The position numbers and the translations under genes are program-made. Positions 1 to 7,645 of a stretch of 64,000 nucleotides of DNA are shown in pieces (position 1 is the first letter of the stretch; each line of letters begins with the position of its first letter). The notes under the pieces were generated by a model that saw nothing but the letters and a program-made list of their open reading frames with translations, did no database searches and was not told the origin of the DNA. Source of the DNA: Gammaproteobacteria bacterium (GTDB taxonomy: Bacteria > Pseudomonadota > Gammaproteobacteria > Thiohalomonadales > Thiohalomonadaceae); the NCBI GenBank assembly GCA_026196275.1, contig JAPHTQ010000029.1, positions 22,749 to 86,748 on the forward strand, written 5' to 3'.

Positions 1-311
1 CCGTCTTTAGTGAAGAGTTCGGCCTGATGGGGGTGCTGCTGCTGCTCGCCATCTACCTGCTCATCGTGCTGCGCGGTCTCTACATCGCCAGCCAGGCCCA
101 GGACACCTTCTCGCGTCTGCTCGCCGGCGGCCTGAGCATGACCTTTATGGTCTACGTCTTTGTCAACATCGGCATGGTCACCGGCCTGCTGCCGGTGGTC
201 GGCGTACCACTGCCGCTGGTGAGCTATGGCGGCAGTTCGATGGTGACCTTGATGGCCGCTTTCGGTATTCTGATGTCCATCCACACCCACCGAAAACTGC
301 TGAAGAACTGA
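1..311 (+). CDS. rodA: RodA (MrdB) peptidoglycan glycosyltransferase, C-terminal part
   Basis: The gene is cut by the left edge and reads in frame from base 3 to the TGA at 309-311. The visible piece begins [10 protein letters not shown], a signature of the SEDS family, and continues through the last membrane segments with the conserved stretch [16 protein letters not shown] proteins polymerise lipid II glycan strands in the inner membrane, and RodA does this for side-wall elongation together with PBP2. FtsW shares these motifs, but the following mltB and rlpA genes match the rod-shape (mrd) operon, so RodA is preferred. mltB starts 2 bases after the stop, indicating co-transcription. Confidence 0.9.
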   Translation, partial: VFSEEFGLMGVLLLLAIYLLIVLRGLYIASQAQDTFSRLLAGGLSMTFMVYVFVNIGMVTGLLPVVGVPLPLVSYGGSSMVTLMAAFGILMSIHTHRKLLKN

Positions 312-313
312 CC

Positions 314-1318
314 ATGGTGAAAAAACTGTTCATTGCGCTGTTGCTACTCGCCCCCCTGCCGCTGTTTGCCCAGGACTTCCCGCAGCAATTCCCGCAGAGC
401 CGGGAGTTCATCCAGGAGATGAGTGACAAGCATGGTTTCTCCACCCAGACACTGGCGGATCTCTTCGCCCGGGTCGAACACAAGCAGGCGATCATTGATG
501 CCATCAGCCGCCCGGCAGAGAGCAAACCCTGGTACCAGTACCGGCCGATCTTCGTCACCGCCGAACGCATCCGCCAGGGTGTGGAGTTCTGGCAGGAGAA
601 CGAGCCGTTGCTGGAGCGCGCGCACAAGGAGTACGGAGTGCCGCCGCACATTATCGTTGCCATCATCGGTGTGGAGACCCGTTACGGTCGTCACAGTGGC
701 AGCTACCGGGTAATGGATGCCCTCAGCACCCTCGCCTTCAACTATCCCAAACGGGGCAGTTTCTTTCGCGGCCAGCTCGAGGCCTTCCTGCTGATGACCC
801 GGGAAGAGCAGCGTGATCCGCTGGAATTTCTCGGCTCCTATGCCGGTGCGATGGGCATGCCCCAGTTCATTCCCAGCAGCTTCCGCGCCTATGCGGTGGA
901 CTTCGACAATGACGGCAGGCGTGACCTGTGGCAGAACACCAGCGATGTCATCGGCAGCGTCGCCAACTACTTTGCCGAGCATAAATGGCGTAGCGGTGAG
1001 CCGGTCGCCAGCCGCGCCACCCTCAGCGGTGAGTCGCCGCAGGCGGCCCTCGACAAGGGATACCGGCCTTCACTGACGCTCGCTGAACTCAAGCGCCTGG
1101 GCGTGCAACCCGTTGCCAACTATAATGATAACGATGAGGTGGCGCTGATCGCGCTGGACAGTACCCCTGAGCAGCAGCAGTACTGGGTCACACGGCACAA
1201 CTTCTATGTCATCACCCGGTACAACCACAGTCCGCTGTATGCCATGGCGGTTCACCAGCTGGCCGAGGCGATCCGCACCACCCGCGCCACGACACCACGC
1301 AAGGACGGTAACAGTTAG
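314..1318 (+). CDS. mltB: Lytic murein transglycosylase B
   Basis: This 334-aa protein has a hydrophobic signal peptide (residues 1-19, ending LPLFA) and the SLT2/MltB fold. The catalytic glutamate sits in the motif IIGVETRYG, followed by GSYAGAMGMPQFIPSS, which is typical of MltB. These enzymes cleave the MurNAc-GlcNAc bond of peptidoglycan with formation of 1,6-anhydroMurNAc. There is no lipobox cysteine after the signal peptide, so it is probably soluble or loosely attached in the periplasm, unlike the E. coli lipoprotein. It is packed between rodA (2-base gap) and rlpA (2-base gap), so its expression is tied to cell-wall elongation. Confidence 0.93.
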   Translation: MVKKLFIALLLLAPLPLFAQDFPQQFPQSREFIQEMSDKHGFSTQTLADLFARVEHKQAIIDAISRPAESKPWYQYRPIFVTAERIRQGVEFWQENEPLLERAHKEYGVPPHIIVAIIGVETRYGRHSGSYRVMDALSTLAFNYPKRGSFFRGQLEAFLLMTREEQRDPLEFLGSYAGAMGMPQFIPSSFRAYAVDFDNDGRRDLWQNTSDVIGSVANYFAEHKWRSGEPVASRATLSGESPQAALDKGYRPSLTLAELKRLGVQPVANYNDNDEVALIALDSTPEQQQYWVTRHNFYVITRYNHSPLYAMAVHQLAEAIRTTRATTPRKDGNS

Positions 1319-1320
1319 GA

Positions 1321-2166
1321 ATGCCGATAAACGCTCTGACAGGCCGATATATTGGGCTCGCTGCAGTTGCGGTGATGCTCTCGCTTTCTGCCTGCAGTGC
1401 CCACCGCGACAGCGGTCCGAGTCGCCCGGTCAACGTCAGTCATATCCCCGATGCCGTGCCGAGGTATGAAGAGCGAACCCGTGCCGGCAACCCTCCCAGT
1501 TACGTCGTGCTGGGCAAACGCTACTACGTGATGAAGGAGAGTGCCGGCTATGTCGAGCGGGGTATCGCCTCCTGGTACGGCAGGAAATTCCACGGCCGCA
1601 AGACCTCTAATGGTGAAACCTACAACATGTACGCCATGACCGCAGCGCACAAGACCCTGCCCATCCCCTCCTATGTACAGGTGACCAACCTGGACAACGG
1701 CAAGCGGATAGTCGTGCGGGTCAACGACCGCGGCCCGTTCCATGAGGGGCGCATCATCGACCTCTCCTATACGGCGGCGCAGAAGCTCGATATCGTCGGC
1801 CACGGCACCGGCCGGGTCGAGGTGCGGGCAATCGAAGCGGGTCAACCGATACCGGGGACACCCACCCGTATCGCCGGCGGCGAACGGCAACTACAGTCTG
1901 CAACGCTCGCTGACGCGCCCGCCAGGGCAAAACCCTCACTCTACCTGCAGCTCGGCTCATTCATCAGCATGCACAATGCCGAAACGCTGCGCGCCCGGCT
2001 GGCGCTCAACAACGTCGCCGGCGCGGCGGTCAAGCACACCACCGTCGATCGCCAGAACATCTACCGGGTGCGGGTCGGGCCGCTTCAGTCGGTGGAAGAG
2101 GCCGGCAGGGTAGCGAGCCAGATCAATAATCTCGGGATGGGCGTGCCGACGATTATCATCGACTGA
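1321..2166 (+). CDS. rlpA: RlpA septal-ring lipoprotein, lytic transglycosylase
   Basis: The 281-aa product starts with a lipoprotein signal whose lipobox reads LSLSAC, so the mature protein should be anchored to the outer membrane through that cysteine (near residue 25). A double-psi beta-barrel follows (about residues 75-170, with GIASWYGRKFHGRKTSNGE and VRVNDRGPF), and a C-terminal SPOR domain (about 200-281) that binds denuded glycans at the septum. RlpA proteins of Pseudomonas cleave such naked glycan strands. The context rodA-mltB-rlpA-dacA matches the classical mrd/dacA region. Confidence 0.94.
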   Translation: MPINALTGRYIGLAAVAVMLSLSACSAHRDSGPSRPVNVSHIPDAVPRYEERTRAGNPPSYVVLGKRYYVMKESAGYVERGIASWYGRKFHGRKTSNGETYNMYAMTAAHKTLPIPSYVQVTNLDNGKRIVVRVNDRGPFHEGRIIDLSYTAAQKLDIVGHGTGRVEVRAIEAGQPIPGTPTRIAGGERQLQSATLADAPARAKPSLYLQLGSFISMHNAETLRARLALNNVAGAAVKHTTVDRQNIYRVRVGPLQSVEEAGRVASQINNLGMGVPTIIID

Positions 2167-2248
2167 CCAGTGGTCTACTTTTCATTACGCTAAAGCGTTA
2201 AAATGGCTTGCCATTCCCTTGAATTATCTACGGTAATCAGTTAAGCCC

Positions 2249-3391
2249 ATGATGCGTTCTCTCAAAATATTCACCACGCTACTGCTGCTGGCAGCCTTTT
2301 ATACTGCGCAGGCGGCCCCCTCCCTGATCCCCTCGCCGCCACGGCTGGCCGCCACCGGCTATGTACTGATGGATTATCACAGCGGCCAGGTCCTGGCTTC
2401 GGACAATGCCGAACAACACCTGGAACCGGCCAGCCTGACCAAGTTGATGACCGCCTACACCGTGTTTCACGAGCTCAAATCCGGCCACATCAAACTCGAT
2501 GACGAGGTGCGCATCAGTGAAAAGGCCTGGCGCATGATCGGCTCGAAGATGTTCATCGAGGTCGGTAAATACGTCACCGTCGAGAAGCTGCTCAAGGGAA
2601 TGATCATCCAGTCCGGCAACGACGCCAGCGTGGCGCTGGCCGAATATGTCGCCGGCAGCGAGGATGCCTTTGTGCCCCTGATGAACGCCCATGCGGAAAA
2701 CCTGGGGCTTAGCGGCACCCATTTCGTCAACAGCACCGGACTGCCGCATGGGGAGCACTACACCACCCCCATCGACATGGCGCGCCTGGCCGCGGCACTG
2801 ATCCGCGAATTTCCGGAGTACTACGAATGGTATTCGGAGGAGAAATACACCTTCAACAGCATCACCCAGTCCAACCGCAACCTGTTGCTGTTCCGCGACG
2901 ACAGCGTGGACGGGCTGAAGACCGGCCACACCGAGGCGGCCGGTTACTGCCTGGTCGCCTCGGCCATGCGTGAGGGGATGCGTCTGATCACCGTGGTCAT
3001 GGGTACCGAAAGTGAGAAGGCCCGTGCCCAGGAGAGCCAGAAGCTGCTCAACTACGGTTTCCGTTTCTACGAAACTCACCAGTTGTATGAGGCCAACAAG
3101 CCGCTCAAGCAGATGCGCATCTGGAAGGGTGAGCTGGAGCAACTGCCCGTGGGGCTTGCCGATGCCCTTTTCGTCACCGTCCCCCGGGGGGAGTATCAGG
3201 CGCTGAAGGCCTCGATGCGAGTGGGTAAAACCCTTGTCGCCCCGGTCAGCAGCGGACAGAGTGTCGGTACAGTCAGCATCAGGCTGGGGGACGAGACCCT
3301 CGCCGAGCGACCCCTGGTTGCGCTGCAGGAGGTCGCCGAGGGCGGTCTGTGGCAAAAGCTCAAGGACAGCGCCCTGCTGCTGCTGGAATAA
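2249..3391 (+). CDS. dacA: D-alanyl-D-alanine carboxypeptidase (PBP5/6 type)
   Basis: A 380-aa low-molecular-weight penicillin-binding protein. It has a signal peptide (residues 1-22) and the three class signatures in order: SLTK with catalytic Ser62 and Lys65, Ser122-Gly-Asn124, and Lys224-Thr-Gly226. A beta-rich PBP5 C-terminal domain (about 280-370) and a short C-terminal amphipathic end (LWQKLKDSALLLLE) for inner-membrane attachment follow. The enzyme removes the terminal D-alanine of pentapeptide stems in the periplasm. An 82-base gap after rlpA allows a promoter of its own. The next gene, for a D-amino acid transaminase, starts 9 bases after the stop, so D-alanine release and D-amino acid conversion are transcriptionally linked. 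Confidence 0.95.
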   Translation: MMRSLKIFTTLLLLAAFYTAQAAPSLIPSPPRLAATGYVLMDYHSGQVLASDNAEQHLEPASLTKLMTAYTVFHELKSGHIKLDDEVRISEKAWRMIGSKMFIEVGKYVTVEKLLKGMIIQSGNDASVALAEYVAGSEDAFVPLMNAHAENLGLSGTHFVNSTGLPHGEHYTTPIDMARLAAALIREFPEYYEWYSEEKYTFNSITQSNRNLLLFRDDSVDGLKTGHTEAAGYCLVASAMREGMRLITVVMGTESEKARAQESQKLLNYGFRFYETHQLYEANKPLKQMRIWKGELEQLPVGLADALFVTVPRGEYQALKASMRVGKTLVAPVSSGQSVGTVSIRLGDETLAERPLVALQEVAEGGLWQKLKDSALLLLE

Positions 3392-3400
3392 GTTCAGGGC

Positions 3401-4273
3401 ATGAGTGACATCGATAACGGCATCGTCTACCTCAATGGTGAGTTTCTGCCCGCCGGGGAGGCAAAAATCTCGGTACTGGATCGGGGTTTCATTTTCGGTG
3501 ACGGTGTCTACGAGGTGATCCCGGTCTACGGCGGCCACCTGTTCCGCTTGCCGCACCATCTGCAACGGCTGGACCACAGTCTGGAAGGGATCCACATGGC
3601 CAACCCGCTGGCCCACAACCACTGGCAGGCGGTGCTGGAGCAGCTGGTCGAGCTGAACGGCGGCGGCGATCAGTCGCTCTACCTGCAGGTGACCCGCGGT
3701 GTGGCCAAACGTGACCACGGCTTCCCACCCGACACCGAGCCTACCGTCTTCGCCATGAGCAACCCCATCTCGGCGGTGCCGGAGAGTCTGCGTGAGGGTA
3801 TCGCTGCCGCCACCGTCGAGGACTTCCGCTGGAAGCTTTGCCACATCAAGGCCATCGCCCTGTTACCGAATATCCTGCTGCGGCAACAGGCGGTGGAGGC
3901 CGGTGCCGAAGAGGCGATCATGCTGCGCGACGGCTTTGTTACCGAGGGGGCGGCCAGTAATGTCTTCATCGTCAACAACGGCGTGGTACTGACCCCACCC
4001 AAGAGCAACCTGCTGTTACCCGGCGTCACCCGTGATCTGGTGGTGGAACTGTGTCAGCAAAACGGGCTCCCCTGTGTTGAAGGAGCGATAAGCGAGATGC
4101 AACTGAAAGAGGCCGACGAGATCTGGCTGACCTCCTCCTCCAGGGAGATCATCCCGGTCACCCGGCTCGACGGCCTGCCTGTCGGTGACGGTCGACCCGG
4201 CCGCGGTTGGCAGCAGCTTATCGCCCTCTATCAGCAATACAAACAGGCCTTTCGTGAAGGCCGGGTGACATAG
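3401..4273 (+). CDS. dat: D-amino acid transaminase (class IV aminotransferase)
   Basis: A 290-aa fold-type IV PLP enzyme. The PLP lysine is Lys150 in CHIKAIALLPNIL, and the cofactor phosphate region is EGAASNVFIVNNG. The N-terminal pattern VYLNGEFLPAGEAKISVLDRGFIFGDGVYE resembles D-alanine aminotransferases more than branched-chain ones, but substrate range cannot be fixed from sequence alone. It lies between dacA and ybeD, where E. coli has no such gene. That position suggests a role in recycling or making D-amino acids for the wall (inference). It ends 4 bases before ybeD. Confidence 0.85.
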   Translation: MSDIDNGIVYLNGEFLPAGEAKISVLDRGFIFGDGVYEVIPVYGGHLFRLPHHLQRLDHSLEGIHMANPLAHNHWQAVLEQLVELNGGGDQSLYLQVTRGVAKRDHGFPPDTEPTVFAMSNPISAVPESLREGIAAATVEDFRWKLCHIKAIALLPNILLRQQAVEAGAEEAIMLRDGFVTEGAASNVFIVNNGVVLTPPKSNLLLPGVTRDLVVELCQQNGLPCVEGAISEMQLKEADEIWLTSSSREIIPVTRLDGLPVGDGRPGRGWQQLIALYQQYKQAFREGRVT

Positions 4274-4277
4274 ACCG

Positions 4278-4544
4278 ATGAGTGAACAAGAGACCCTGCT
4301 GGAATTCCCCTGTCAGTTCCCGATCAAGGCCATGGGCCGGGCGGGGGCGGACTTCGAGGCACAGATCGTCGCCCTGGTACGCAAACACGTCCCGGACCTG
4401 GGTGAAGGCGCCGTCAAGACCCGCGACAGTCAGGGCGGCAGATACCTCTCCGTCACCGTGACCGTCACCGCCACCAGTCGCGAACAGCTGGACAATATCT
4501 ACCGTGAGCTGACCGCCTGCGAACAGGTACTGATGGCGCTTTAA
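4278..4544 (+). CDS. ybeD: YbeD family protein (DUF493)
   Basis: An 88-aa cytoplasmic protein of the DUF493/YbeD family with an ACT-like fold. Recognisable parts are LLEFPCQFPIKAMG at the N terminus and LSVTVTVTATSREQLDNIYREL in the middle, which together follow the family beta-alpha-beta-beta-alpha-beta plan. Length is normal (E. coli 87 aa). It almost always lies between dacA and lipB, as here. The biochemical function is not known, and ligand binding is only inferred from the fold. Confidence 0.92.
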   Translation: MSEQETLLEFPCQFPIKAMGRAGADFEAQIVALVRKHVPDLGEGAVKTRDSQGGRYLSVTVTVTATSREQLDNIYRELTACEQVLMAL

Positions 4545-4545
4545 C

Positions 4546-4688
4546 ATAAGTTAAAAGTTCAAGGTTTCAGGTTTCAAGATGCGCAGTCTCACCATGTTAA
4601 ACTTTGACGCTTGCACTGCGCTCACCCCCCGGTGCAGGTGCCACTCTTTGAACTTTGAACTTTGAACTTTGAACTTTGAACTTTGAAC
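4546..4688. repeat. Heptamer-ended intergenic repeat containing six TTTGAAC copies
   Basis: The gap between ybeD and lipB starts with GTTCAAGG/GTTTCAGG-like units (4555-4580) and ends with six perfect tandem copies of TTTGAAC (4647-4688). The two ends are roughly reverse complements. A second element of the same build lies at 33062-33178, and left-end-like pieces follow feoB (35274) and fau (63845). The last TTTGAAC copies supply the lipB start codon. Confidence 0.8.
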
Positions 4689-5329
4689 CACTACTAATCC
4701 GCCACTTCGGCCTGGTCGACTACCAGACCGCCTTTGACGCCATGCGCCGCTTTACCGAAAGCCGCGGCCCCGATACCCCGGATGAGATCTGGTTGCTGCA
4801 ACATCCGCCAGTCTTCACCCAGGGAATGAACGGCAAGCCGGAGCACCTGCTGGCCCCGGGGGAGATCCCGGTGGTGGCAGTGGATCGCGGCGGCCAGGTC
4901 ACCTACCACGGGCCGGGACAGCTGGTCGTCTACCTGCTGCTGGATCTGCGCCGGCGTGGAGTGGGAGTCCGTCAGGTGGTCAGCGCCATGGAGCAGGCGG
5001 TGATCGAACTGTTGCGTGACTACGACCTGCAAAGCGAGGCACGCCAGGATGCCCCCGGGGTCTATGTCCACGGCAACAAGGTTGCCTCACTGGGGCTGCG
5101 CGTACGGCGCAACGGCAGCTACCACGGCCTGAGCCTCAACGTCGAGATGGATCTTGAACCCTTCAGCCGCATCAACCCCTGCGGCCATCGCGGACTGGGT
5201 GTGACCCAGCTGCGGGCACTGGGCATCGACGACTCACTGCAGACGGTGGCGCAAAAGCTGCTCGAACAGCTCGCCGAACAGCTCGGCATCGCCGCATGGC
5301 AACAGGCGCCCGCCGCCCTCCCCGCGTGA
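4676..5329 (+). CDS. lipB: Lipoyl(octanoyl) transferase LipB
   Basis: LipB moves the octanoyl group from acyl carrier protein to lipoyl domains. The conserved motifs RGGQVTYHGPGQ, Lys135 (HGNKVASLG) and catalytic Cys169 (INPCG) are present. With the start at 4676 both active residues have the same numbers as in E. coli LipB, so the 217-aa frame is right. That start is TTG inside the TTTGAAC tandem array; an in-frame TGA at 4670-4672 rules out anything upstream, and the next ATG (4742) would delete conserved sequence. No Shine-Dalgarno sequence precedes it. lipA follows after 127 bases. Confidence 0.93.
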   Translation: MNFEPLLIRHFGLVDYQTAFDAMRRFTESRGPDTPDEIWLLQHPPVFTQGMNGKPEHLLAPGEIPVVAVDRGGQVTYHGPGQLVVYLLLDLRRRGVGVRQVVSAMEQAVIELLRDYDLQSEARQDAPGVYVHGNKVASLGLRVRRNGSYHGLSLNVEMDLEPFSRINPCGHRGLGVTQLRALGIDDSLQTVAQKLLEQLAEQLGIAAWQQAPAALPA

Positions 5330-5456
5330 CACCCAGTGCTTTGCCCAATGATGCTGTCTCGGGACTACTGCTGGGAACGAAGTTTCGAATCATCTTGCCG
5401 CCCTGGCGATAGGCCCTAACCTTGTTACCCGTTCTCCTTGCCCCAATCTCAAGCCC

Positions 5457-6419
5457 ATGACACAGGACAACGACCTCCCGATCCAACCGCCCAATCCGCT
5501 CAAGGGTGAGAGCAAGACGGCCCGCATCCCCATCAAGGTGGTCGCAGCAGAGAAACCGCTGCCCAAGCCGAGCTGGATACGCGCCCGCTCTCCCAACAGC
5601 CCCGAAGTGCTGCGCCTGAAGGCGATCCTGCGCGAACAGAAGCTGCATACCGTGTGCGAGGAGGCCGCCTGCCCCAATCTGGGTGAGTGCTTCAATCACG
5701 GCACCGCCACCTTCATGATCATGGGCGGGATCTGCACCCGACGCTGCCCCTTCTGCGATGTGGCCCATGGCCGTCCCGAACCGCTAGACCCAGAGGAACC
5801 GCAACACCTGGCCGATACCATCAGGGCGATGGGGCTGCGCTTTGTCGTCATCACCTCGGTCGACCGAGATGACTTGCGCGACGGCGGGGCAGAGCACTTC
5901 GCCGCCTGCATCCGTGCGGTACGCCACACCTCGCCGCAAACCAATATTGAGATCCTCACCCCCGACTTTCGCGGCCGCGAGGATAAGGCACTGGCGATCC
6001 TCGCCGGGCAGCCACCCGATGTATTCAACCACAACCTGGAGACCGTACCCCGGCTCTACAGGGAGGCCCGCCCCGGTGCCAGCTATGAGGGGTCGCTGAA
6101 GCTGATCCGTCGCTTCAAGGCGCTCTGCCCCGAGGTTCCCGCCAAATCCGGCCTGATGGTGGGGTTGGGCGAGAGCAATGAGGAGATCATCGAGGTACTG
6201 CGTGATCTACGCGCCCATGGCTGCGACAACCTGACCATCGGCCAGTACCTGGCCCCCTCGCGCCACCACCTGCCGGTACAGCGCTATCTCTCCCCGGAGG
6301 GCTTCGATGAGCTGGCCGCGGTGGCCCGCGATCTCGGTTTTAAACGGGTCGCCTCCGGGCCCATGGTGCGCTCCTCCTATCACGCCGAACAGCAGGCACT
6401 CGGCAAAAGCATCCGCTAA
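5457..6419 (+). CDS. lipA: Lipoyl synthase LipA (copy 1)
   Basis: A 320-aa radical-SAM enzyme that inserts two sulfur atoms into protein-bound octanoyl groups. The auxiliary cluster motif is [12 protein letters not shown], the radical-SAM motif is CTRRCPFC, and the RSSYHAE serine motif is near the C terminus. Length and architecture are standard for the E. coli-type enzyme (321 aa). It is the housekeeping copy, next to lipB as in many gammaproteobacteria. A second, distinct lipA (51762-52670) lies in the glycine cleavage operon of the same window. Confidence 0.96.
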   Translation: MTQDNDLPIQPPNPLKGESKTARIPIKVVAAEKPLPKPSWIRARSPNSPEVLRLKAILREQKLHTVCEEAACPNLGECFNHGTATFMIMGGICTRRCPFCDVAHGRPEPLDPEEPQHLADTIRAMGLRFVVITSVDRDDLRDGGAEHFAACIRAVRHTSPQTNIEILTPDFRGREDKALAILAGQPPDVFNHNLETVPRLYREARPGASYEGSLKLIRRFKALCPEVPAKSGLMVGLGESNEEIIEVLRDLRAHGCDNLTIGQYLAPSRHHLPVQRYLSPEGFDELAAVARDLGFKRVASGPMVRSSYHAEQQALGKSIR

Positions 6420-6461
6420 CAAAGCCGACTACACTGAAAAAAACATCTGGGGAGGTTGTCT

Positions 6462-7361
6462 GTGCTCGGTGTAACAAAAGAGGAACTGCTAGCGTCGATA
6501 AGCCAGCTTGAGCAGGCTATCCACAACCACAACGAGTGGTTTGAGGCCATTAATCGCACCCTGCTCTGCCGGTTGCAACTGGATCAGCGGGAACTAAGGC
6601 CGGATGCCCATCGCGAGTGCCGCTTCGGCCAGTGGATCTATCAGTATGCCGGCGAAAGGCTGCGCGAGCACCCGGCCTTCCGGACTATCGAAAAAGAGCA
6701 CCAGGCCATGCACGCAGCTGTCTCTGCGATGCTGCACAACCTGGATGAGTGCGGTGCCGTGACGGCCGACCGTTATGACCGCTTCGCCAACGCCATGAAG
6801 CGACTGCGTCTGGAAATCAACAGCCTGAAGGAGGAGCTGCAGAATACCCTCTACAATCTGGACAGCCTTACCAGCGCCAACAACCGCATTGGCATGCTGA
6901 CACACCTGCGCGAACAGCGCGAACTATCCCGGCGCAACAACCAGACATTTAGTATCGTCATGCTCGATCTGGATCACTTCAAAATGATCAATGACCGCTG
7001 TGGCCACCAGACAGGAGACCAGGTACTCAAAACCATCAGCCACTACATCCTCGACAACATTCGCCCCTATGACCGGCTCTATCGTTATGGCGGCGAGGAG
7101 TTCCTGCTGAGCATGCCGCAAACCGCCCTCGATACAGCAACCGCTGTCGCAGAGCGGCTGCGTGAGGGTATCACTCAACTGTCGTTCGGTCGGTGCAACG
7201 ATGAACCGGTGCGCATCACTGTCTCCTTCGGCGTGGCCGAGCTGCCCCCTGAGGGTGACGTGGACGTGCTCATCCAGCATGCCGACAAGGCGCTTTACAA
7301 CGCCAAACATCGCGGCAGAAACATGGTCTGTCCGTGGGACGCAAGCGAGAGCCAGGACTAA
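6462..7361 (+). CDS. DgcZ-like diguanylate cyclase with zinc-binding CZB domain
   Basis: About 299 aa from the GTG at 6462, chosen because GGGGAGG at 6449-6455 sits 6 bases before it; a TTG at 6456 directly abuts that site. The N-terminal CZB domain has the four zinc ligands His23, Cys53, His80 and His84, spaced as in E. coli DgcZ. The C-terminal GGDEF domain carries GGEEF (210-214) with a product-inhibition site RPYD five residues before it, so both catalysis and feedback look intact. In DgcZ, zinc binding inhibits c-di-GMP synthesis. It follows lipA by 42 bases. Likely a cytoplasmic zinc-responsive cyclase. Confidence 0.9.
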   Translation: MLGVTKEELLASISQLEQAIHNHNEWFEAINRTLLCRLQLDQRELRPDAHRECRFGQWIYQYAGERLREHPAFRTIEKEHQAMHAAVSAMLHNLDECGAVTADRYDRFANAMKRLRLEINSLKEELQNTLYNLDSLTSANNRIGMLTHLREQRELSRRNNQTFSIVMLDLDHFKMINDRCGHQTGDQVLKTISHYILDNIRPYDRLYRYGGEEFLLSMPQTALDTATAVAERLREGITQLSFGRCNDEPVRITVSFGVAELPPEGDVDVLIQHADKALYNAKHRGRNMVCPWDASESQD

Positions 7362-7401
7362 ACCACGGCACTTCCAGCTTAGCGCACGGCTCAACTGCTC
7401 C

Positions 7402-7566
7402 TTAGGGGGCTGGTCGAAATAATATTTACATCCGGTCGCGCCTGGGCCATCACTGCTGTGTTGCGTTTCTTGGCAAGGACCCTGCCACTGCCTGCGAAAC
7501 GCGCCTTGCATTGATGGCCAAGGCACGCCCTCGGTGTTGACAACATTATTTCGACCAGCCCCCTTA
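7402..7566. repeat. MITE-like element with 22-bp terminal inverted repeats
   Basis: The ends 7402-7423 and 7545-7566 are inverted copies (GGGGGCTGGTCGAAATAAT outward) with one mismatch in 22 bp. The interior contains a second imperfect inverted structure with TTGGCAAGGAC...TGCCTGCG...CGCGCCTTG, a core also found in the element at 62659-62927. No open reading frame is evident. It fills most of the 284-base gap between the cyclase and the HD-GYP gene. Confidence 0.75.
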
Positions 7567-7645
7567 CGCTTTTGTGATACGGTTATTGGCGTGCCTCCGG
7601 CACCCCCCTTAAACTCGACAGACACTCACACTCGAGGTCTTACCC

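Noticed and set aside
2279..3844. 521-codon open frame on the minus strand opposite dacA and dat
   Set aside because: It is antisense to two clear genes with active-site motifs, and its protein is rich in His, Gln, Leu and Val without any recognisable domain, as expected for the shadow frame of a GC-rich gene.
4647..4688. Phase-variable reading-frame switch in lipB
   Set aside because: The TTG used for lipB is near the right end of the array, so adding or losing whole heptamers upstream leaves the frame from that TTG unchanged. Effects on translation level remain possible, but not on/off frame switching.
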